Position numbers and translations under genes: made by a program. Shown here piece by piece: positions 27,270 to 39,982 of a stretch of 64,000 nucleotides of DNA. Position 1 is the first letter of the stretch; every line of letters starts with the position of its first letter. The notes beneath the pieces are model-generated. The model did no database searches. It saw only the letters and a program-made list of their open reading frames with translations, and was not told the DNA's origin. The stretch covers positions 1,921,440-1,985,439 of the forward strand of contig VYZB01000120.1 in NCBI GenBank assembly GCA_013397455.1. Direction: 5' to 3'. This DNA comes from Crotophaga sulcirostris. Its lineage: Eukaryota; Chordata; Aves; Cuculiformes; Crotophagidae.

Positions 27270-27480
27270 TTTTAATGTATTTGAAGGTTACTTTCGAGCC
27301 TATGGTTAGCCTGCTTTTAGTTAGACTAAACAGTCCTAACTCTTCTAGTCTTTCCTTACAGGTCATATTTCGTAAACTTGAGGGATTCTGGTTGCTTTTA
27401 TCTCTGTGTTCTTTCCAAGTGCTCTGCATCTTTCTTCAAGTGTAGTACCCACACTGGACACAGTACTGCAGCAGAGGCTT
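27270..27480 (-). mobile_element. old, diverged CR1 fragment, inverted
   Basis: Read on the minus strand, the DNA translates with interruptions to a diverged CR1 C-terminal ORF2 region, including LKKDAEHLERTQR. This corresponds to the family's KKDVEKLE-type block, followed by the region that precedes the 3' UTR. Divergence is clearly higher than in the other copies, so this is probably an older subfamily insertion. Boundaries are uncertain by tens of bases. Confidence 0.75.
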
Positions 27481-30400
27481 TGCTTGGGCCAAGCAGAAGC
27501 CATCTCATATCTTACAGATAAGTTATTTTCCATAAAGACTTGGTTTTTTTCTGCAACCCAGTACAATCTATATGCCATACACTGCCTGATCGCAACTGAG
27601 GGGGATCCTGGATATTGGATTGATCCCTGCTGGTCCATCTACACAGACCTGATGGCTGACCAGAAGCTTGTGGGAATTTTTTTCTGTTGAGTTTCCAGTA
27701 AGTTATTTAGAAAGGACAAAGTAGATATTTTGAGGCAAAGGAGGGGATAGATTATAAAAACTTACAATTACTTGAGCAACAGTACCAGGTCAGACATAGC
27801 ACTGAACTAATTTATGATCCTGTCTCTGCCAGGGGCATGAAGGAGACAGTAAGGCTGCAAAGATGTTGAGAGAAAAGAAAAAGAAAAGAAACAAATCCAT
27901 TTAGAAAATATTGCTGTTGGTAGAATTGAGTGAAAGCAGATGTAACCCAGTGAACTTCAGACCTTGAAGTAATGTTATTTCTTTTGCTTACTGAGAAAAG
28001 TGAGCAATGCCAGTGAAAAAAAACTCTGGCTCTAAAAACCACTTTGTATGACTCATGTATAATAGAAATGAGTCTTTTTGGAAACAAACTTCTCCTCATC
28101 ATGCCGCCTTCTTTTGAAGAGCTACTCAGGAGCCTTGTACACCTAAGACGACACATTTCTTTGCTTCCTAGTTCCTTTCCCTTGTTCAGCAGTGCTTTCC
28201 CTTCCTGTAGTATTATGAACTACAACCAAGTAGCTGCTGCAAGACTGAGTGAGCAAGTGGACACAACATGGAACTCTGTTGCTGGACACACATTTTTATT
28301 TGAAATGATCCAAGGTGGTAAAATTGCAAAGAATAGGTTGTTGAAAGCGCTCAGATTTCTTAAATAAGAGCTTCCACTCATTCTTTTGATTAAAATGCTA
28401 TAAGTTTTTTGGAAATTACGTAATTTCCCCCAGTTGAGTGGTTAGCCTTCATTGAGATTCCACAGAACTTGGGCCTGGTCCCTCTTGTACTGAAAGTGGT
28501 AGCCAAAGTGTCACCACCAGGTCAAAGCAGAGCCTTGAATGTCACAAGTTCACTTTCTGCTTTCCTAATGGTCTGCTTTGGTCAAGCTGCCTTATCTACC
28601 TTGGGTGGCTGTGGCTGATGTGTTTTGTCAGGGCTGATGTGTTTTTTGCCCCATGCCCCAGCTGTTGTAAACCAGATTCACTTTCCTTGGCTGCAAGCGT
28701 TTTGTCTTCTTGAAAACTGTTCCCAGGAGAGAGGAGTGCAAGAGAAAGCCATTCCTATCTCCCTGACTCTGCTTTCACTGAGGCACTTCTGAGTCTTGCA
28801 CACTTATATCTTGCTGAATGAGTGCAAATCCTACCAGCTGGCCCAGACAGTGTCTCATGTCTTAGTCTGCCCTGGGCTTGTCCCTAGGTCTCTGCACCAA
28901 CCAGAGCAATTCCAAACTGCAGCACAACTATTGAGTGACCTTAGGAAGCACTCAAACATTTGCATATTACTGCAAACATAAAAATAATAATAAAAATCTG
29001 TGGGACATGGTGTTGTGTAGAGTGTCTCTTATCAACAGGCTCCACAAAAGCTCGTTCTTTTGTTTATAAGGAACTACAGACCAGAGATGCCTGGATTTGC
29101 AGACAGGAAGGGTGAGGGGGGAAAACACCCCCACTTGTTTTCTCCTTTGAGCAACAATATTTCTCTTAACCTTAACCAAAGAAGGTAGCGAAGCCATTTG
29201 GCAAACAGACTTGTGTTAAGTACCTTGGCTGGAAATATTTATTCTTGTTCCTGTTAACACACGCAGAGCTCTGCTCCGTGCGTGCCAAGAGGAGGGAGGG
29301 AAAGGACTCGCCACCCCACGCAGCCACCCCCCTCGCAGCCCACCGTGCCCCCGCACTGTGTGTCTGGGCAGGAGTAAGCCTGCAGGTGGTAACTGCTGCC
29401 TGCAGGGAGGGACCCTGCCTTCGGCTGCCCATCTCTCCTCCTGCCTCTCTCCCTAGTTGTGCAAGAACAGTCCCACGAGAGGAACCACCACTACCACCAG
29501 CTAGGGCAGGGCAGGTTTGTTGCTTGGCAAGAAGTCAGCTGAGCTATGGGTTGGGCGTGTGTGCACCCCTAGTGAAGCCCAGGGCAAAGTATGGCTATGG
29601 TAATGCAGGACATCTAGCTGCAGAGTTTCTACTGGCCATTGGGTCTCTTGAGAGTGAGCCCTGTACCAGAACCTGGAAAGCAGCCAGGAGGCACAGAGCT
29701 GGACCAGCACAACCTCTTTGCTCCCTGCTATGTCCCTCTAGTGAACCTCACCAACTCCAACCACAATGCATCTCATTTTCTTTAGGAGAAGATGGTTTTA
29801 CCATATGTGGCCTCCTGCTCCCTTAGGGATATTTCCAGCTGTAGATAATTTCTTTGACTTTGATAGCCTTTGACTATCCCACCTTGCACCTCAGCTGAGC
29901 TCCCTTTGCCTCCTGGAAGGATGTACCCATCTCAAATACCTACACAGAGGCAGCAGTAGTGTGATGGTCCCTCTGCAGCCTGTTTTCTGACTCTAATGTC
30001 AGCCAGAAACACAAGAGAAGACCTGTGGTGGTGGTCTCAGTTGAAGATGCCATAGGACAAAATGGCTGAGAAAGAAAAGCAAAGGTGGTGAAGGCTGTGG
30101 GGTTGGCAAGCGCCGTGCTGGGGGGAAGTCCTGGTGTTCGCATCGCCATGGGCAGTGACCTCTTTAGTGGAGCTCAGCAAGCAGCACCAGCCTGCAGTGC
30201 TTGCTCAGCCTCTGGGACTGCATGGTGAGAAGCTTTGGCAGCCATCAGCTGGCTAGGACGGCAGCGAGTCTTTCTGACTCGGCAGAAATTGACCCAAATC
30301 CCTGTCAGGGAGGAAAACAAATTTTCTACCTTCCACTCACATGGTGTGCCTGTCTCTAGTGGGTGCCCTTGTCTTAAAAGTTGAGGTCCAGAGCTGTGAC

Positions 30401-32020
30401 TAGGATGCTGGGTGACTTCTCAGTTGGTGGAACTTTTCGGCCAGGTCACATCACCTTGGAATTTCAGCAAATCCCACCTCATCAGTACAGTTCATGTGGA
30501 GATTTTGTAGCCTAACAAGATGAGACCCAGCTCACCAGGAAAGATGGAGAATCTTTGGCTTTTGCGCTGAAAGGACATCTTTGCAGAGATTTTCAATCTG
30601 AATGGGAGTGCACTCATGAGGGTCAAAAGCCCTCCACCAAGCTAGGCAAATAGGTCTGCTCAAAGGGCACCTGAGCCTTGCTTGCACACAGAGGCATAAG
30701 GGTTACTGGTGCTTTAAAATGCTGAATTTTTGTGAAAACCCAATGCAGACCACTGTGTTTCTAGAGATAATATGAAATAATCATGATATTGGAGGTTTTA
30801 TAACAGCCACTGAGCAAAGAGAAACTACTTGCAGCTTGAAGATGTTGAAAAGTGGTGTAAATTAAAGTTAAATTGTCAACTACATTGGTTTTGCTGGAAT
30901 ATAATGGTATCATCTGTTTTGTAAGGTGGAACATTTCCATTAAAAGTATGCTAGGAAAAAGCCAGATGCCTTCAATGATTACTTAGTTAATTTAATTACC
31001 TCTTTTCCCCACTTTATGAGATAACTACTTCTACTATTAACAAAAGGTGGCTGAATTATGGCCCAGTATGGGGTATGATGCTTACTTGGAATGGGATGTC
31101 AGCCTGGGGCAGCAGCTCAGGCTTGTGGTGGGTTTGCAGTGGAGAAGCTGTTTATGCCTTTGGAGAGTCCTGTTGTCCTGGCTGGTTGCTTAAACACTGT
31201 ACTGAGATACGGTTCGTGAGTCACTTTCACTGTTTCTTAGTGGCTGGGATTTGGTTTCTGCTTTTGCTGCTTACAGGATGAAATATCAATAGAAAGGCTT
31301 TTATGTGACATTCTGTGTTATTGTTTAGAAATTCATTTGTGAAGAAGGAAAAGGCAGTCTCCAAATAACAGAAGATTTTGGCAGATCTCCATCCCCAGTG
31401 GAAACTTAGAACTTCTGAGCATTCATTTCCTTTGGAAATATGCATCAGTGTGCATCGCCCTGATTGTGAGCCCGAGACACATCTTTGTGGCTGCCTGGTA
31501 ACTGCAGAAGAGCAGCCTCATATCTGATGTGGATACAAAAATAAATAGCAAGTATAGGAACTGGTAGGGTGGACGTTGTAGAAAACCAGTACATATTTAT
31601 TGTGAAAGCAAACTTGTGAAAATCTTCAAATATACAGTTTTGCTCTCATTTTGACAGTCAGGTCTATTGTACTCTTTCAAATCCCAATAGAGTTTGTATA
31701 ATTAACTTATGGGAAAAATGGAGGGCTAGAAAGGAAATTTTGAACTCTAACCTAAAATAATGTTATAAAATAAGATTAATGACATATCCAGTTGATGGTA
31801 CACAATATTAAAATCTACCACATGGAAGTCTTGATTTATGGAAAACTGTTCAATAGTGCAACATAAATCTTAGCTTAAAATGTGGAATTTAGAAATTTTG
31901 TCTTTAAGGAGGTTAATCCTGAGAATATGTTTTACTGGATCCTAGTTAATTACCTCCAGACTAACATACCTTTTCTTTAGAAGAGTTAACAGAGTAAAAA
32001 AGAAATATAACTGTAAAATG
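27481..32020. other. noncoding stretch, presumed intron
   Basis: About 4.5 kb with no recognised exon. It contains a small CpG-rich patch (29260-29350) and a short duplicated segment (ggctgatgtgtttt at about 28613 and 28632). The 193-codon plus-strand frame over 29245-29826 covers the GC-rich patch, is proline- and alanine-rich, and is best explained by base composition. Confidence 0.5.
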
Positions 32021-32170
32021 ATCACAGAATCACAGAATGTCCTGAGTTGGAAAGGACCCACAAGGATCATCAAGTCCAGCTCTTGTCCCTGTATAGGACA
32101 ACCCCAACGTTTACACCATGTCAATAGACTGTTGGCATGGTCTTTAGAAGTCTTCAGTGCCTCCAGTTTA
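32021..32170 (-). mobile_element. CR1 LINE 3' end, inverted
   Basis: Reverse-oriented CR1 3' terminus. On the plus strand it starts with atcacagaatcacagaatgt, then tgagttggaaaggacccaca and the family's ggacaaccccaa segment. Only about 150 bases of the 3' UTR and the adjoining sequence remain. Confidence 0.9.
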
Positions 32171-35100
32171 TTTGCCATTTCAGATCCTTTTTTAGAAATT
32201 TAAAGGGCAAATGTCTGGGTGATTAGTAAAACGTATTTAAGGTGAGAGATGAACAAAATGTTCTCAGGAGACTTTACATGTGCCTGAATTTTGACAAGTG
32301 CTTTGCCAAATTAAGTCCATAAATGTTTAAGTTCTAGATTTTGTAATATTTGGGCAGGCAACAGTGTCTCACAGCATCCCATATAAACTCACTGTAGGTG
32401 CAAAACAAGAATCCGGCTTTCCAGCTTTCACTGTAGGCCAGCAAATTCATTCATCCTCTGTCAATCCTGCACCTGGTATGAAGTAGATATAAGGCTGTCT
32501 TGTTCTACAGGTCCATCCTATCCAGCCACCGTCCTTGTTCTTGAGTGACTTCAGTGTTTTGTTCTTATTTGTGCCACTTCATCAAGTGACTCTTTTTAAC
32601 ATCTCTTGTTCTGTTTCCTTTGACTTTGGCTTCCTGATTTCCATTAATTTCTTTCTGAAATCCCTTGAAACAGAGAGACTTTGCTGGTTTATTATTAACA
32701 GTGAAACTAATGAAGATTTGAATGACTGGCTTTGTGACTAAAATTTTGGTTTGAATATATATGTGTGTTTTAAAAAAAAGAAAAGTAATAAAACCCAGGA
32801 AGATTTTAATGACACAAACCCATTATTAAATCCTGAATACTATCAAAAGGGAAGTCCTGCTTCTTCACTTGAGTAGTGAAATGTCATCACAAGTGCTCAC
32901 TGCCAGACTTGTCCATCTCATAGATTCAGCTTGAGACCCTTCTCAATAGCCCAACTTCCAGGCCTCTGCCTCACCTCCTGTGTTCCTGGTTGCGCACCCT
33001 CATGCTAAGATCATTTGATCAGCATGTCCATGAGCTGCTGCGTGGCCATGCTGGGCATATGAGGCCATGGACTGAGAGGCATGGAGTGGGACAAGAAAGT
33101 GTCCTTGCAGGTAATGAAGGCCTCCTTTAAGGCACAGCCATCTGAGCTGATATGCTCTCTCCAGTGTTAGGAAATGCATCCTTGGAGAGGAAAACCATGC
33201 AGGAGCCCTGGGCTTCAATATGCAGTCTGCAGACAGAAGATTGACCAGATTGCAGGCATCTGCTGGGCACAGCCAGAGGTTCTCCACAGTACTGACATCA
33301 GGGCTAAGTCAAGGAATAAGTGCCCTGAAAAAGTGGGAACCTGAAACCCTCAGTAACGCCCCTTGTAAGACCTCTGCTCCAAGCATTTGATTTCTTTTGA
33401 ACCTGTGAAATGTCCAAGAAGATGCATCAATTGGCCTCTAAACCACCAGAGAGTGCCATGGCACCCACTCCAGGGAAGGTTTCACACGGATAACCAGACA
33501 CTGTAGATCTTGAGGCATGTGGGATACGGAGAGGAATCCCATGTGCACAGTTGTGTTAGAATGGCTTTGCTTATCTGGCATCTTGCTTGACATTGCGAAA
33601 CGATGTGTAAGCACCATGAGACATGGAATAACACCTGCACTGAGGGATTTAATACCCTTATTGTCTGTGCAGCAATTTGTTGTCTCTACCAAATTGGCAC
33701 TTAGCTCACACTTGCCCAGCCAACACCATATGATATCCACAGCAAAGATTTTTTATGTACATATATTTTTTTCCTCTACAATTTCTCATCTCATGACCAT
33801 TGGCTATGCTCGTTCCTCCCTACCCGTTCCCAAGATATTTGCTGCTCAGTCTCTCTCCTCCCTCTTGCATCGTTCCCTGAAAATGTAACGTATGTTCGAA
33901 GGCTAAAGATTTAGAATCTTAAATCTCAACAGTGTGAATTTCAAAAGAATCAGCTTTAATGATTTGCACTTTGGTCTCTTTCTCTCACTCAGTGGTGAGA
34001 GAAAAAAACCATGGCTGGTTTTGCCAGATCTCCTCTTCCTGTTGCAGGGACTTGTAAAAATGAAATGGTTTGTTTCTTCATAACTTTGAATGAAGCTCTG
34101 GTTGTAGCACAGCAGCTAAAAAGATTGGAAGAGCTACATTGGCCTTCGGGTCCCCAGCATACACTACAGGGAAGCTCCCCTCACTCACCTCAGCACTCAC
34201 AAGGCAGACCAGGGTAGCAAACCTGTTTGAACAGAGGTATTTTAAGATATTGGCTGCATACCAGTTACTGCTGAGTCCTATTCATTTTGCTGCACACTCT
34301 CTGCAGCTATGTAGGAGTAATCAAAGAAAGCTAAAAGCAAAGCAGAGATAAAAATCTATCCTGGCGTGAGCATTAGAAGATGAAAGAGCTTTGTTATTAA
34401 TACCCCAATAATAAGCTTTGCATTCCCATCCTTGCACCAGCTGTATGGGAATCACACTAGCAAATCGCAGTATTTTGCACATTTCCTCACTGATTTTCTG
34501 CAAATGAAGACCACCTCTGGGGGCCTGCCCACCAGGCAAAAATCTGTAAAGGATGACAGAAGAGAAGCACAAGCAGCATTACTCTTGTCCAGATCACGAC
34601 ACTAGTGAAAAAGATCTCAGCACCATAACATCTGCCCTTGTACAGAGATGGGAAGGCAGAAGGCTAATAGCACAAAAAGAGGATTGCAGAGATGCTGTCA
34701 TATTGCCAGGTGTAAACAAGAGCTAAAAAGGAGGACCGATCTGCAATGCCTTATGTTTTCCTGGAATCCTGCAGGTTTTAAAGCAGCGCCAGCGCCTGTC
34801 TTTTGTAACCTGCCATCAGCTTCTCCTCCAAAATTGGCAGCTGGCTGTGAAGCCTCCACCCTCGGTGTTTTCCAGCTGGCCCCGTGCAGTCTAGGCCTGC
34901 AGTTCTTGGACTCCCTTTGTGTATCTTTGTGGCTGCAGACCTCCCAGTAGGCACACCTCTTTCCAGTCTGCCCCATAGCTCTGGACTATTCTGGTTCAAG
35001 TAATTGGCCAGAGCCAGACAGTCTTCATGTTAAATAGCAGTAAATACAGTGATTCATTGTGGTTTAGATTCATGAATTTTCAGAGCTTATAGATTAAAAT

Positions 35101-36372
35101 CTTAGAAACAAAGAGCTTGAAGAGAAAACAACATTTTGGCAGCAGATTTCCTTTTGAACCACTTCAAGATTGCTAGTCTATATTTCAGCTCTGAAATCCC
35201 AAAATCCACATTTCACAGAGTTGTCTTGCCTCCTGGGGGAGGGACTCCTGGGCTCTGGATGCTTCCTCTAGAACTTCCCACAGCCATGGAAGCCCTGGTT
35301 TTGCTCTGCATCCACTGCAAAGCTGTTGCTGGATCTCCCTGAGGGGAAGTCAGATACTTGGGAGTTAGCTCCCTCCTTCAGTTCATTCCTTTTCTGCCAG
35401 AGGTTGCTAGGTCAAACATGTTCTCTGCTTTGTGAATGGCTCTGCTGCCTATGAACCAACTCCTTCTCTAAATTGAAACCACCTTAACAAGACTAGTTAT
35501 GTCTCAGACTAACATCTACCAGGCTGAACAGTTTTATTTACTTTCTTCTTTCACAATAATACACAATATATAACAGATTCCAAAACCATTTGCTGTATAT
35601 TGTCATGATGTCTCATGACCTCCAGTGCATTACCAGCTTATTCTAGGGACCATATGTGTTTCAGGCTATCTTGTTTGAGCAGAGAGCAGACCAAGTCATC
35701 TAGTGTCAGAACAGAGGACGTGAGCTTAGAAAGAGCCTTGCTACAATGGAGAGGTGAACTGTGAGAGCAGAAAACCTTGTGTTATCAAGACCTAACACCC
35801 TATCTCTCTGCATGCACGAAAGTCCCCATGCTGGAATCAGCACTTGAGTCAGTCCAAACAGTGACTCTTCTGCCTGCTGAGAAATGGGGGGTGCTTTGGA
35901 ACTAAACCATAAAACTCTGCAAGGAATCCTGCCATGTCTCATGGTCACCATTCCCATATTTGCGCTATCGCTCCTAATGTATATTTCTTCTTATATTGAT
36001 GCAACTTTGCCAGTGCTGCTCTGATTGTGTCTTTCTAAATCAGCAAATGGATGTTGTATACATTGGGCAGAAAATATTAACTGAGGGGTTGCTCAGTCTA
36101 TCAAACACAAATCAACCATACTTCCATTCAGTTAGCATTTTTCCTAGAAGGATCCATTTGCTGTAGGAAAACTCTTAGACACAGTTATCCTTTAACCTCA
36201 GTAACAGACCCTATGACCTTTGATTACCCTGACTAACCTTTGACTACCTGGAGTACCCCTCAGCAGAGTCCTCTGTGGCTGGCCAACAGTCTCAAGAAAA
36301 CCTCCCTGATGGATTTCTCCCTTTCTACTGATGGCCGTGGCCATTTACCCCAGGCCCTTCTTGACCCTTTTT
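32171..36372. other. noncoding stretch, presumed intron
   Basis: About 4.2 kb with no recognised exon, RNA gene or repeat family. Open frames on both strands around 33438-33888 and 34648-34999 overlap each other antisense and show no domain. Confidence 0.5.
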
Positions 36373-36512
36373 CACTGGAAGTGCTCAAGCCAGGTTGGAT
36401 GGGGTCTTGAGCAGTCTGGTCTAGTGGGAGGTGTCCCTGCCCATGGCAGAGGGGTTGGAACTGGATGATCTTTAAGGTCCCTTCCAACCCAAACCATGCT
36501 AGGATTCTATGA
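36373..36512 (+). mobile_element. CR1 LINE 3' end
   Basis: Forward CR1 3' terminus of about 140 bases. It runs from the end of ORF2 (ctggaagtgctcaagccagg) through the 3' UTR (actggatgatctttaagg) to a single terminal repeat (aggattctatgac). Severely 5' truncated. Confidence 0.93.
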
Positions 36513-36719
36513 CATCCCAAAAGTGTGCTCTGCTACAGCTTTACCTCGGCTCTGGGTGAGGTTAAACTGCTCCTCTCCCTTGGCAACTGACCCCAGGGAA
36601 GCCAAGGGCAAGGTACACTGCCTTTCCAGGACAAGAGGCATCTTGTTGCCCCATCCTGCGTGGCTTCCACCCGCAGCACCATGGAGAGAGGAGCGAGCTC
36701 ACGTCCTGCGGGCTGGAGT

Positions 36720-36740
36720 GGGGAGTGGGCAGGGAGGGGG
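36720..36740 (+). other. canonical G-quadruplex motif in GC-rich patch
   Basis: Four G tracts (36720-36723, 36727-36729, 36732-36734, 36736-36740) are separated by loops of three, two and one bases, which satisfies the usual G3+N1-7 rule. A GC-box-like gggggcggt overlaps the last tract. The surrounding 36590-36790 interval is the most GC-rich part of this section. Confidence 0.6.
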
Positions 36741-38850
36741 CGGTAGGTAGGAGGGGAGCAGGCAGGGCATGGGGATCTGTCAGGTAGTTGGGAGCAGGAG
36801 CACAGTTTCAGCCCCTTCTCAGCCTGCCCTTCCGTATAACCCCACTTGTGATGAGGACAGAGCAATGGTGCTGGCTGCTGGGTGATTTAACACCACGTTC
36901 CCACCTCATAGGCTCAGGAGGAGCCTGGTCTTGGCTGCCACGTTGGCTCACAGTTGACTGACAGTAACTAAATGGATAGTGTGTTTTCCCTGGCAGGAAG
37001 TTTCTGTCCAGTGAGGAAACTCTCATGTCAGTCCTTTCCGGCCCTAGGCTGAACCTTTGTGCAGTTTCCTGAGAAGGCTGCTAGTGTCACCCTGGAGCAT
37101 GGCTGGAATTGCTCTCCACAGCCAAACTCAAATGTTGTTCAAACAAGCAAGGCTGCTCTGGCTACAGGTTGCTGCGATAGTTGTTTTCTTGTTTCGGCTT
37201 TCTTCCACCTCTGAGCTGCATTACAGCAGCAGCTGCATAAAATGACAGGTCTGAATCCGTTGGCTGATGCGACCCAGAACCCCTGGGCATTCCCCTTTCC
37301 ATATCGGCTACCATCAGGATAGTACCACTTGCCCCACCTGACTCCGTCAAAACAGGCACTGGCAAGACTAAGAGATGCCAGCAGAAGATCTGAGGCTCAA
37401 ACAAGCAAAGGTTCAAGGAAGTACCTTTCTTCTGCTTTCTTGTACCTCTCCCTGACTGCATGGCATGCATGGCATGGAAAATCAGAGAGTGCAGAGGAGT
37501 CATAAACCAGCACTGTAGACCAGGCATGCCAAATGCTGAACTAAGTATTTGAAGAAGCCTAGTAGCTGCCTTTACAGATTAGGGAAGAGTCATAAGAAAA
37601 GGAGGTGGGCGCAATTCAGTTTTTCTGCTTACACTTCTGTATTTTATGTGGATGAAACAGCAGCACTCTGTAGCATTACCAAAAGAAAACTATTTAAATA
37701 AAGTGTCTAAGCAATGCTAGATAACTAAAAGGTCATTCTTGTGAAATCTGGGTTATTCTGTGTTTGTAAGAAATCAGGATGATAAACAATGGGAAGAATG
37801 AGAAGAGAGTAACTACCGCCTGTGGAGCACTGAGGGGTTAGCAGGAGATAGGTGGGAGGAAACTCCACGATAAAACTCCAGTATCTTTCTGGAATCCACA
37901 ATACTTCCAACTCCAATGTATTTAGGAGTTTTAGTTTCCAGGCTCACCCTTTGATGTTTTTTGTAGGTCTTTCTTACTGATAAGGACCAATACGTTATTC
38001 AGAGTTTAGTAGTTTTGTTAAAATATTTGTATCTCTGCTAACTTGAATTTCTGACCTTTATTGACTGTGTGAGTTTATGCCTGTGCATAATGTTCCCTTG
38101 ATTTTGATCATATAATTTCCATGAGTATATCTGGTGCTCTAATAATCATAACCAAGCTAACTGAAGAGGCAATATTCCCAGATAATATTTAGCTTGAAGC
38201 TTGCTATATTTGTGTCAGATCTAATGAATGACTTTGTTGCGTTCTTCTCCGAAAGAAGCTGAAAAGATATTGCTTCTTCCCACAAATATTGCCTTAAATG
38301 ACTGTAGCTACAACACTGTTAGCATTTGTGCTACAGTACATACGTTGTACTCCTCCAGAATCTTTCGTCTAGAATTTTTCAGTCACTGCAGTGGAGTACA
38401 CTGGAGCTGTACATGTGAATGTATGTGTGCATTTCACAGCAGCCTAGATAGCAGTGTGGCTGTGCTAACCCAGACTTCCAGAAACATGAAACCCTCAGGA
38501 CCTGTAGGTGAGCTGGGCTGTAGAAGCTGAGTTTTTATTTCCTTGGCTATGCTCCTATCAGCACAACTAGTCCTTCAGCTGAAAGTCAGTTCTGGTATAT
38601 CCCTACATACTGCTTATGACCACAGGGTAATCCTGCTCAAAGATAGAGCTCTGGAGTCTGGTTTTTATTTACTGTAATTTAAATAGGAAAAAAAATTTGT
38701 AAAACTTCATAGAGCACCATTCTTCACCCCTAAAAATCCTTCCAAAAGTGCAATCAAAACTTTAATGACCAAATGCATTTGCTTTGTAGTAGAAGCGATT
38801 TATGTTATTTACTGCTAATACTTTCTGCGAGGTTACCTGAAGGTGGATAG

Positions 38851-38894
38851 GTAGGAATGGAGAGAGGAGCTTGTAGGAATGGAGAGAGGAGCTT
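38851..38894. repeat. 22-bp tandem duplication
   Basis: Two perfect head-to-tail copies of a 22-base unit that begins gtaggaatgg and ends gagctt. The first copy is 38851-38872 and the second 38873-38894. Confidence 0.9.
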
Positions 38895-39950
38895 GTGTAA
38901 TACAGTTTTCTTTGGCTATAGGACAAATTGCAAACAGATTCCATAAAGTCATAAATGTGCAGAAGAAAAGGTTATATTGCCAGCCCACCCTGACGTTGGT
39001 ATGCGAGTAACGATGAGAGTTCATTACTTCTTTAATCTGAGTGTTTTATTGTTTTACAACGTAGGACAGAGTGAGAGTGCAAAGCTCTCTCCCTGTTGAA
39101 CTCTTGTTTTCCTTAGATTACCAGGAGTTTATGTTTAGCAGGTTTTCCAAACAAAATACCTCACTCTTTCCCGGTAGTGTTTATCTTACATGTAACATTA
39201 CCCTTTGCTGGTGTCTGCACTGGCAGGTTAAAATTAGATTTCCTAAATGTCAGTACAAGAGCTTGCTACTCTCTTACTTTAACAGGAGCATTCTACTTTA
39301 ATTTGTTGTGAATTTCTTGTCTATGCTACTCGAAACAGCAACTAAGCACAATCTTACTCAGATGCTTAAGTTTATATTTAAAGGATGCATACTTAATGGT
39401 GTGTATTTTGCATATTTAAGTTTCAGTCTGCCAGTGGTCAAAGTAACAATACAAAATGGCAAATGGATTACAGCTGACTATTCTGAAAGCAGGTTTTGTA
39501 CTACCACTAACAGCAATAATGATAGTTACCAGTTACTCAAGTACTTGACATTGCTTAAAACAAATTTGATCATATGTGCGTGAGAAGAATTGTTTCTTTT
39601 CCTTAAATCTTGACAGAAATAATGCAAAAACAGTGATTTTCAAAGATATAAAGTTCACTTTTAAAGTGTATGTGTGAGTTTCTGTGCCTTTTAAGTAATT
39701 TTTTACAAACAGCATTCTTTAAAAGAAGTAAAATTATTCTTATCCTTTCACATCACTGGTGTGATTTGTGATGGTTTGGAGCAGGGCATGATTAAATAAA
39801 ATTACAAAAATGTCTCTGAATTTTATCTCAAAATCCTCTGTACATGCAAGAGTCAACCTGTATGTCCCAGCATGCAGTCTGATGTGGCAGCGGTATGAGA
39901 GGCAAGAAAAGGTACGGATTGGTAGCATCCCTGCATTTCCATGTTTCCGC

Positions 39951-39982
39951 GTGTGTGTGAGGTGTGTGTGAGGTGTGTGTAT
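39951..39982. repeat. GT-rich minisatellite, 11-bp unit
   Basis: Two full copies of the 11-base unit gtgtgtgtgag followed by a partial third copy. A short simple repeat, probably length-polymorphic. Confidence 0.88.

Noticed and set aside
29245..29826. 193-codon plus-strand open frame, the longest in the window
   Set aside because: It lies over a GC-rich patch, where stop codons are depleted on both strands; the translation is low-complexity-like, rich in Pro, Ala and Arg, and unrecognised.
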